Source of the DNA: Chitinophagaceae bacterium
GTDB lineage: Bacteria > Bacteroidota > Bacteroidia > Chitinophagales > Chitinophagaceae
Length of the DNA stretch: 5,407 nucleotides
NCBI GenBank assembly: GCA_021323155.1
Contig: JAJTCI010000187.1
Coordinates: 1 to 5,407, forward strand
Direction of reading: 5' to 3'
Shown: in pieces, positions 1 to 5,384 of the stretch
Layout: every line of letters starts with the position of its first letter
Numbering within the stretch: the first letter of the stretch is position 1
Made by a program: the position numbers and the translations under genes
Notes under the pieces: generated by a model
Database searches by the model: none
What the model was told of the DNA's origin: nothing
What the model saw: only the letters and a program-made list of their open reading frames with translations

Positions 1-582
1 TGGAAGCATTACGAGCGATGGATCTCGGAGATACTGGCTGACTGCTGGGCGATGGGACACCTGGGTGTCTGCGCCACGCAGGGGCTAATGGGTGTGGTAA
101 CGCTGCCGAAATATTTCCAGTTCCGATTAGACCTCTCCGATCCGCACCCCGCGCCCTATGTGCGTGTGAAGCTGAGCTGCGCTTTTGGCAAAGCACTCTT
201 CCCGCACCCGCAATGGGACAGGATATGGAAGCTGTGGCAAACCTTCTACCCTACCGAAGGATTACCGGCGGAGAAACTGCAGTTGCTGCAGGACCTGGAA
301 AAGACCGAACAGGAGTTCGTAAAGACCGTATTGAATCACCGGGCGGCATCGATGAAAGGAAGATCGCTTGCAGAGATCCTGCCGTACAAAGAAAGGCAGC
401 CACAACAACTGCAGCAGGTCTACAACGCCTGGAAAGAAAAACCCGTGTTTATGGAATCCGCAGCGCCAACCCTGGTATTCGCCGTGCTGGGCCACGCGAA
501 ACATAACCTGTTGATCGACGAAATTGAAGAGAACCGGTTACTTACGCAACAACTGCGTAACTGGGCTTATAAAAGACACTGA
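1..582 (+). CDS. C-terminal part of a protein of unknown function, truncated at the left edge
   Basis: The reading frame is open from base 1 to a TGA at 580-582, giving at least 193 residues. An ATG at 52 exists, but the 17 codons before it read as ordinary protein (W-K-H-Y-E-R-W then I-S-E-I-L-A-D), so the real start very likely lies outside the window. The visible part begins with a Trp-rich helix-like stretch, then a hydrophobic segment (G-L-M-G-V-V-T-L-P) followed by a conserved-looking Asp-Pro-His-Pro and V-K-L-S-C-A-F-G-K-A-L. The second half is helical, Gln/Glu/Lys-rich, and ends in a short helix L-L-T-Q-Q-L-R-N-W. I see no Walker motif, metal site or signal sequence, and I cannot assign a family. 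It lies 30 bp before the next gene on the same strand, so the two are probably cotranscribed. Its role is unknown; a structural or assembly role is only a guess from the context. Confidence 0.85.
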   Translation, partial: WKHYERWISEILADCWAMGHLGVCATQGLMGVVTLPKYFQFRLDLSDPHPAPYVRVKLSCAFGKALFPHPQWDRIWKLWQTFYPTEGLPAEKLQLLQDLEKTEQEFVKTVLNHRAASMKGRSLAEILPYKERQPQQLQQVYNAWKEKPVFMESAAPTLVFAVLGHAKHNLLIDEIEENRLLTQQLRNWAYKRH

Positions 583-612
583 TAAAACATTAACCATTTA
601 AAAAATCAAGTT

Positions 613-2061
613 ATGCCTGAAAACAATCCCATAGATCCCAAAAAAGCTGCGCCTGCAGAGAAGAAATTATCACCGGAAATAGAGGCGCTTGCTCAGCCTT
701 TGCCCGTTACCGCACAGGGAAGTTTTTATTCCACGCAGGCCGCGCAGGAGCCGGCCACCCGGGTAGAGATCGTTTCACCGGAAGCGGATATCCAGCTCAC
801 CACCGCGCAGGCGCAGGATGCACAGCTCTGGGATATCATCCGTACACGCGGCCTCAACTTCGATGTCTACCGCAAGTGCATGGATTCGATCATACGCTGC
901 GATGACGGCAAAGGCGGCGATCATGTAAAATACCGGCTGCCTTTCACCAGCTCGAAAGCGTATGGCGTTTTGAAATTCGCTACCGAGGCTTATGTGCGCA
1001 TTCTTGACCTGAACGAATCCGACCGCATACCTGCTGCAGGCGAGGCCGTAGAAACCGCCGTACCGGCGTTAGCAGGATCACCTTACCTGGACCGCATCTC
1101 GCAGAAGATATCTGATTTTACTGCACCGGCTACCTGCAAAACACCAAAGGACCTCCGTAAAAAACCTTTACTCATTGAACTGATCTGGAACTACTGGCAC
1201 GAAGAAGGTATGCTCACGCAAACCATGCATGCCATCGCCATGCGTTTCCAGAACATGCGCAGCAACGGCACACACGATCCACTGGCCAACCTGGAGATCG
1301 ACTGCCTCCGCCCGATGAACAATGTGCTTTGGGGTTATATCCAGGACGCGCAACACCGCCTCACCGCGGTAAGAAGGGCCTATGAATACGATCACCATTA
1401 TGGCATCAAGCCAATGGCGAAGCTGATACCTAATTTCAATCCCGCGGACAGCCGTTCGAAATTCATAGAGTCATTCCACAACCTGCTCTATCGTTGCACC
1501 GCGTTCTATAAGGAATCAGATGACCGCATGAGAAATCCCGATGCGTTCCCGGTCCTCAACGCGCTGAAGGAAGTACACATGCTGTTATCGGAAGGCGCGC
1601 ACAACCAGTTCGGCGACCTGCCTACCACCGCCCGTGTTGAAATGCTGATGGAACAATGGATCCTCGCGCAACCCGAGATCAGGGAATTCCTCGGTGGCAG
1701 GGTGATGACACCTTATGATGAGCCATGGATGGATCGCGTAGACACCATGAAGACATTACAAGGATGGCCGCAGACCAGCGTCTCCCATTACCACGACCTG
1801 GGTAAGTTTGGTGAGCAGGTATTGCTGAGCATCCGGTGGGCCGATTGGTCACAGGTCAACGATCGCCAGTTCGCAGCTATATGGGCCAACGGCTGGAGAA
1901 ACGAGATCCAACGCTATATCTATTGCTACCAGGCAGTGACCGGTGTTGACCTTGGAATGGATTCCGTGGAAGTAAACGCCACCGCAACCAAGGCGCTCAT
2001 GCCCAGCGTACTGATACAAAGAAAATTCCAGCAACAACGCATACTGAAAAGGAACGCCTGA
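613..2061 (+). CDS. conserved-looking protein of unknown function, 482 aa
   Basis: Complete ORF from ATG 613 to TGA 2059-2061. The start follows an A-rich leader (ccatttaaaaaatcaagtt) with no Shine-Dalgarno, usual for Bacteroidota, and no other ATG upstream fits the 30-bp gap. Residues 1 to about 65 are rich in Pro, Ala, Lys, Glu and Gln and look disordered. From about 72 the protein looks folded and mainly helical with many aromatics. Notable stretches are R-G-L-N-F-D-V-Y-R-K at 79-88, L-L-I-E-L-I-W-N-Y-W-H-E-E-G at 186-199, a basic/aromatic block around 239-264 (L-W-G-Y-I-Q-D-A-Q-H-R-L, then R-A-Y-E-Y-D-H-H-Y-G), and A-I-W-A-N-G-W-R-N-E at 422-431. The C-terminus is basic and Gln-rich. There is no signal peptide, membrane segment, nucleotide-binding loop or recognisable catalytic triad. 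I do not recognise the family. Its position between gene 1 and the amidohydrolase suggests it belongs to the same system. Confidence 0.9.
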   Translation: MPENNPIDPKKAAPAEKKLSPEIEALAQPLPVTAQGSFYSTQAAQEPATRVEIVSPEADIQLTTAQAQDAQLWDIIRTRGLNFDVYRKCMDSIIRCDDGKGGDHVKYRLPFTSSKAYGVLKFATEAYVRILDLNESDRIPAAGEAVETAVPALAGSPYLDRISQKISDFTAPATCKTPKDLRKKPLLIELIWNYWHEEGMLTQTMHAIAMRFQNMRSNGTHDPLANLEIDCLRPMNNVLWGYIQDAQHRLTAVRRAYEYDHHYGIKPMAKLIPNFNPADSRSKFIESFHNLLYRCTAFYKESDDRMRNPDAFPVLNALKEVHMLLSEGAHNQFGDLPTTARVEMLMEQWILAQPEIREFLGGRVMTPYDEPWMDRVDTMKTLQGWPQTSVSHYHDLGKFGEQVLLSIRWADWSQVNDRQFAAIWANGWRNEIQRYIYCYQAVTGVDLGMDSVEVNATATKALMPSVLIQRKFQQQRILKRNA

Positions 2062-2090
2062 CAGTAAAGTTGACGGGAATATGAATGGAC

Positions 2091-2113
2091 GGTCACCCGC
2101 ACAAAGGGTGGCT
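2091..2113 (+). promoter_or_regulatory. stem-loop in the junction before the amidohydrolase gene
   Basis: CACCC (2094-2098) pairs perfectly with GGGTG (2106-2110) around the 7-nt loop GCACAAA. T2093-G2111, G2092-C2112 and G2091-T2113 can extend it to 8 pairs, two of them G-U wobbles. A pyrimidine-rich run (cttcccttcttatc) follows, but there is no clean T-tract, so it is not a convincing terminator. It may be a transcript processing or attenuation element, or chance. It lies between the preceding stop codon and the amidohydrolase start I favour. Confidence 0.3.
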
Positions 2114-2144
2114 TCCCTTCTTATCGTCGCCCAAACCCATGCTT

Positions 2145-2897
2145 ATGATCATCGACTGCCATTGCCACGCGGGAAAGGGTGACGGTCTCACCGGCCCCTG
2201 GGATACCGATGCGTCGCTGGACAACTACCTGCAGTGGGCGGATGAATGCGGCATCAATAAGACAGTGCTCTTCGCTGCCTTCAACAGCAACTATGTAAAA
2301 GCAAACACGGCGGTCGCGAGGATCGTCGCCTCCAACAGGAAGCGCTTCTATGGTTTCGCTTTCGTGAACGCGGCAAAAGACGCCGGTAATATCTACAGCA
2401 TGGTGCACACCGCTGTAATGAAGTACGGTTTCTGTGGCATCAAGGTGCACCGCTACGACGCATCCATCAGCCGCGAGGTCTGCGCCACCGCTAAACAGTT
2501 GCGCCTGCCCGTGCTGTACGATGTGATGGGCGAAGTGCAGCAACTCCACCTGCTGGCGAAAGAATATCCCACTGTGAATTTCATCATACCGCACCTGGGA
2601 AGTTTCGCGGATGACTGGAAATCGCAGGTGGCCTTTATCAGCGTGATCGAACGCTACCCGAACATCTATACCGATCTCTCGGGGGTCAGGCGGTTCGACC
2701 TTGTGCAGGAAGTGTACGAAAGAGCAGGGGCGGGCAAGATACTATTCGGCTCCGACGGACCATGGATACACCCGGCCACCGAACTCATCAAGATCACAGC
2801 GCTGCACACATGTGTGGAAGACAAGAACAAAATGCTCTCCGGCAACTTCCTGCGCTTAACCAATAACATTCATTCTAAAAACCCTGTTTATGTGTGA
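2145..2897 (+). CDS. amidohydrolase-2-type metal-dependent hydrolase (TIM barrel)
   Basis: The 250-residue protein carries the signature order of the amidohydrolase_2 / COG2159 branch. H6-x-H8 (in I-I-D-C-H-C-H-A-G) ends the first strand, G-I-K100-V-H102-R follows mid-barrel, then I-I-P-H150-L-G, and a late F-G-S-D204-G-P, where D204 is the expected metal ligand and general base. The family hydrolyses or decarboxylates small cyclic or carboxylated substrates with a divalent metal in the cytoplasm; the substrate here cannot be told. Members usually run 270-330 residues, so this is a compact version. At the position where many members have a His (P-V-L-x-H) it has L-Y-D126, an unusual ligand set. 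Start choice: ATG 2145 puts M-I-I-D-C-H-C-H at the N-terminus, as family members typically begin. In-frame ATGs at 2139 and 2085 are possible, the latter adding 20 residues of unremarkable sequence. No start has a Shine-Dalgarno. The 3' end overlaps the next gene by 8 nt, indicating coupled expression. Confidence 0.88.
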   Translation: MIIDCHCHAGKGDGLTGPWDTDASLDNYLQWADECGINKTVLFAAFNSNYVKANTAVARIVASNRKRFYGFAFVNAAKDAGNIYSMVHTAVMKYGFCGIKVHRYDASISREVCATAKQLRLPVLYDVMGEVQQLHLLAKEYPTVNFIIPHLGSFADDWKSQVAFISVIERYPNIYTDLSGVRRFDLVQEVYERAGAGKILFGSDGPWIHPATELIKITALHTCVEDKNKMLSGNFLRLTNNIHSKNPVYV

Positions 2898-3951
2898 AAA
2901 TTGCAAACGACTTCAATTACGTCCCGAATACGAAACCATGCTCCACGAGGAGAACGAATACCAACCCGAATACGAAGGCCTTTACCAGGAAGAAGAATGG
3001 AGCAGCTTCACCGACGCGGCAAAGAAATACGCCACCGCCGCGAAAGATTATGTAAGCCCCTTCTTTAGTTGGGTAGGTGGAATGGCGCCTGGGGGTACCA
3101 CTACGCCATCTTACCCAAAAGCACCCACCGAACAACAACTTGTACTGGCTGCCATCGCAGCGGGCCAGCGTGACGAGAATGCGCTCACCAACACCGTGTT
3201 CAATAAACGGCATCCCGAACTCGGTGGAAGGGCCTTGCAGAAAGGCATGCCGAACTTCTCCACGCTCAGCGGTGAATGGATCAGCATCCGCGACACCATC
3301 GTGCGCCCGGCTTTGAGGGCACCATCATATCCTGTCACACCTTCCGTTCCTTCCACCGGTGGTGGCAAGGTGAGCCTGCAGACCATTCTCAACGCGATGA
3401 ACCGGAAAGGATACGTGGTGTATGAAAAGCCTTACCAGCTGAACATCGTCGGTGTGCGCGCGAACAATCCCACGCCCAACAGTTTCGATGACAGCATCAA
3501 TGTATTCTACCGCGACAATACCGGTACCTGGCAGTTCAAAAGCAACCCCGCCACTACAGATCCCGGCTTACATTACCTCAAGACACCGATGAACCCCGCC
3601 GGTACCGCCATCGTGTTGCCGGGGCAGTATATCAACTCGCACAAGATCGGCCTGCATCGCGGGGAGTACACCGCGCTGGTGCAGCAGAACAATGTAAAAG
3701 TGATCCGCGATACGAACAAGGACAGTCGCCTCGATTTTGGCAATACCAACGTGGTGAATGGCGTGTATGGCATCAATATCCACCGCGCCACTTCGAATGG
3801 TACCAGTAAAGTGGTGGACCGTTATTCAGCGGGCTGCCAGGTGTTCTCCAGCAGCGCCGACTTCGCGGCTTTTATCGCGCAATGCGAGAAGCATCGCGGT
3901 CTGCATGGTAATAATTTCACTTATACGCTCCTGGAAGAAGGAGACCTCTGA
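2890..3951 (+). CDS. modular protein with C-terminal L,D-transpeptidase-like cysteine domain
   Basis: 353 residues, ATG 2890 to TGA 3949-3951; the start lies inside the end of the amidohydrolase gene (8-nt overlap). Parts in order: residues 1-37 are acidic and rich in Tyr/Glu (P-E-Y-E twice) with C2-x-x-C5; 38-62 an amphipathic helix-like stretch; 63-80 a Gly/Pro/Thr linker; 81-141 a small helical domain (A-A-I-A-A-G-Q-R-D-E-N, then R-H-P-E); 142-160 a Pro/Gly linker; 161-350 the likely catalytic domain. In the last, G-I-N-I-H298 is followed 15 residues later by S313-A-G-C316-Q. This matches the His-x14-17-Ser-x-Gly-Cys arrangement of the YkuD L,D-transpeptidases, except that Ala replaces the usual His before Gly-Cys. 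Residues 274-285 look like a calcium loop (D-x-N-x-D-x-x-x-D). The probable role is cutting or cross-linking peptidoglycan stem peptides; this is inferred from the motif. No signal peptide is visible, so it would need lysis or a dedicated export route. A cargo or effector role is possible. Confidence 0.87.
   Translation: MCENCKRLQLRPEYETMLHEENEYQPEYEGLYQEEEWSSFTDAAKKYATAAKDYVSPFFSWVGGMAPGGTTTPSYPKAPTEQQLVLAAIAAGQRDENALTNTVFNKRHPELGGRALQKGMPNFSTLSGEWISIRDTIVRPALRAPSYPVTPSVPSTGGGKVSLQTILNAMNRKGYVVYEKPYQLNIVGVRANNPTPNSFDDSINVFYRDNTGTWQFKSNPATTDPGLHYLKTPMNPAGTAIVLPGQYINSHKIGLHRGEYTALVQQNNVKVIRDTNKDSRLDFGNTNVVNGVYGINIHRATSNGTSKVVDRYSAGCQVFSSSADFAAFIAQCEKHRGLHGNNFTYTLLEEGDL
2923..2976 (+). repeat. 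12-bp direct repeat CCCGAATACGAA encoding Pro-Glu-Tyr-Glu
   Basis: Exact copies lie at 2923-2934 and 2965-2976, 42 bp apart and in the same reading frame. A third partial copy (CGAATAC) is at 2955-2961. They encode the P-E-Y-E and N-E-Y units of the acidic N-terminus of the cysteine-domain protein, so the repeat reflects an in-frame duplicated peptide unit rather than a regulatory site. Confidence 0.6.
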
Positions 3952-5217
3952 TCAGTTGAGCTGGTCATCCGCGGCAGGTTCAAACTGGTTGTTCTTGAGG
4001 AATTGTTGAACGGCCCTTAGTGTAACACCCAGTTTGTCTGCTGCCATTTTCTTGTTGCCATTGGAAAGTTCCATGGCTACGCGTATGGCCTCGTGCATGG
4101 TGAGGTTCTTCAGGTCCCAGAGTGAAGCGCCGGAAAGGATCGCCCTGCGTAAGGTAATGTTGAGATTGATATCTACGTTGTACGGCTCACTGTGATCGGG
4201 CAGCCTGTCTTCACCCGGGATCTCGCCCAGCGAAATATTCCGGTGGTTCACATGGCGCAAGCCAATACGACGGATGAGTTGCTGCAGCTCCCTGACATTC
4301 CCAGGGTACTCTTTTTTAACGAGGTACTCGATGATATTGTCTTCCATCTCCGGCTGCTGTTTTCCTTCGAAAAGTTTGGAGAGAAAGTGCTTTGCCAGGA
4401 GCGGGATATCCTCCACCCTGTCCTTTAGTGAAGGCACATAGAATTCAAAATCTGAGATCCGGTAAAACAGGTCCTGCCTGAATTTCTGCTCCTCTATATA
4501 TTGCCGGAGATTGCGGTGTGTTGCGCATACCAGTCGGAATTCAGAAGAGTTCCAGTTGTTGCCACCCACTTTTTTGAACTTGTGTTCCTGTATCACGCGC
4601 AACAATTCCGCCTGTAACTTCATGGGCAGTTCGCCAATCTCGTCCAGGAACAATGTGCCTTTGTGCGCAAGCGAAAAAGCGCCATCCCTTGACTGCACCG
4701 CGTTGGTATAGGCGCCGCGCTCATGGCCGAAGAACTCGCTACCGGACAACTCGGGAACGATCGTGGTGCAATCCACCAGTACCAATTCCTTCTTCCCGTT
4801 GCGCGGGTCGATCGTATGGATCAGTCTTGATATGAGTTCTTTCCCTGTTCCGGACTCACCCATCAGCAATATATTACTGTCAGAGTACAGCGTCACCTCG
4901 ATGATCCTTCGCAGGAATAGTTTCCAGGCTTTGCTCTCCCCCACCAGGTTGTCTTTCACCAGTGCGGAGCACAGTATGTTATTGATACGCTCGTTTCTTT
5001 CGATGGTGGAGGTCAGGTAATCGCGGCAGTCGTCTTCACCGCACCAGCGATAGATGTCCCTGGGACCGGCAGTGATCAGCTCCCAGCTTTTCTTTTTATC
5101 GTCGGGCGAAGGCTCAAAGTAGATGAGTCCCTGGGACTGGATGTTGTCATACATGCTGGCACAGAAAGACACCAGTGCATGATTTCTTTTGCAGAAGTCG
5201 TGGTAAGACGCAGGCAT
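3952..5217 (-). CDS. sigma-54-dependent transcriptional activator (AAA+, Fis-type HTH), no receiver domain
   Basis: 421 residues read right to left, ATG at 5217-5215, TGA at 3954-3952. An in-frame TGA (5223-5221) sits two codons before the ATG, which bounds the start. Residues 1 to about 92 are an N-terminal region unlike a response-regulator receiver, with five cysteines (C9, C19, C59, C64, C83). The AAA+ core has Walker A G-E-S-G-T-G-K-E at 120-127, the sigma-54-contacting loop as G-A-Y-T-N-A at 168-173 (consensus GAFTGA), Walker B G-T-L-F-L-D-E at 187-193, sensor I around C-A-T-H-R at 231-235, the arginine-finger segment F-R-Q-D-L-F-Y-R at 246-253, and sensor II P-G-N-V-R-E-L at 305-311. 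A Fis-like helix-turn-helix is at about 374-408. Such proteins bind upstream enhancers and use ATP to open sigma-54 promoters. It is convergent with the four + strand genes and may control them from a promoter outside the window. The ligand or signal is unknown. Confidence 0.95.
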   Translation of the reverse strand: MPASYHDFCKRNHALVSFCASMYDNIQSQGLIYFEPSPDDKKKSWELITAGPRDIYRWCGEDDCRDYLTSTIERNERINNILCSALVKDNLVGESKAWKLFLRRIIEVTLYSDSNILLMGESGTGKELISRLIHTIDPRNGKKELVLVDCTTIVPELSGSEFFGHERGAYTNAVQSRDGAFSLAHKGTLFLDEIGELPMKLQAELLRVIQEHKFKKVGGNNWNSSEFRLVCATHRNLRQYIEEQKFRQDLFYRISDFEFYVPSLKDRVEDIPLLAKHFLSKLFEGKQQPEMEDNIIEYLVKKEYPGNVRELQQLIRRIGLRHVNHRNISLGEIPGEDRLPDHSEPYNVDINLNITLRRAILSGASLWDLKNLTMHEAIRVAMELSNGNKKMAADKLGVTLRAVQQFLKNNQFEPAADDQLN

Positions 5218-5280
5218 TTTTCAAGGGGGTTTCTCCCGCCACTATTCAATACTTCACTTCGTTTGTTGGCTTAGGGGCTA

Positions 5281-5311
5281 CATAATTAATAAACGGAATG
5301 GGGAAATGCAA
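5281..5311 (-). promoter_or_regulatory. candidate Bacteroidota-type promoter for the activator gene
   Basis: Reading the - strand, a TTG (5311-5309) is followed 20 bases later by TAATTATG (5288-5281). This matches five of the six fixed bases of the Bacteroidota -7 element TAnnTTTG with an acceptable distance to the -33 TTG. Transcription would begin near 5274, giving a leader of roughly 55-60 nt before the ATG at 5217. This is a motif match by eye in an A/T-rich stretch, so it is tentative. Confidence 0.3.
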
Positions 5312-5317
5312 CTTGCA
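5307..5317. promoter_or_regulatory. perfect 11-bp inverted repeat TGCAA-C-TTGCA, possible operator
   Basis: The arms TGCAA (5307-5311) and TTGCA (5313-5317) are perfect inverted copies around one base. The site overlaps the -33 element of the candidate activator promoter, a position suited to autoregulation by a dimeric helix-turn-helix protein such as the activator itself. Binding is inferred, not shown. Confidence 0.3.
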
Positions 5318-5319
5318 GG

Positions 5320-5329
5320 TAAATATTTA
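5320..5329. repeat. perfect 10-bp palindrome TAAATATTTA
   Basis: TAAAT/ATTTA is a perfect two-fold palindrome starting three bases after the TGCAA-C-TTGCA inverted repeat. It could be half of a compound operator or simply an A/T-rich element upstream of the promoter. Confidence 0.3.
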
Positions 5330-5384
5330 AGGCACTAACCGAAACGGACGAAACAATGACCCGGGACGGGGGAGTTATGCACAG

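Noticed and set aside
52..54. ATG 52 as the true start of gene 1
   Set aside because: The same frame is open to base 1 with protein-like codons and no upstream stop, so the gene most likely extends past the left edge.
213..506. 97-codon + strand frame overlapping gene 1
   Set aside because: Its translation is Arg/Gly/Ala-rich and low in structure, while the overlapping frame is open from base 1 and reads as normal protein.
2121..2594. 157-codon open frame on the - strand inside the amidohydrolase gene
   Set aside because: It lies fully opposite a gene with clear catalytic motifs, and its translation shows no recognisable domain. It is a shadow of GC-rich codon use.
3929..3960. Bidirectional terminator between the convergent genes
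   Set aside because: Only 4-bp stems (CTCC/GGAG, GACC/GGTC) and the CTGATCAG palindrome are present. No stable GC stem and no T-tract are seen on either strand.
5224..5239. G-rich/C-rich hairpin just upstream of the activator ATG
   Set aside because: Pairing is limited to about three G-C pairs plus a wobble with a tiny loop, too weak to call.
5299..5317. Sigma-54-like -24/-12 element (TGGGG ... TTGCA) on the + strand
   Set aside because: The GG and GC are 11 bases apart instead of the strictly required 10, and the TTGCA is better explained as an arm of the inverted repeat.
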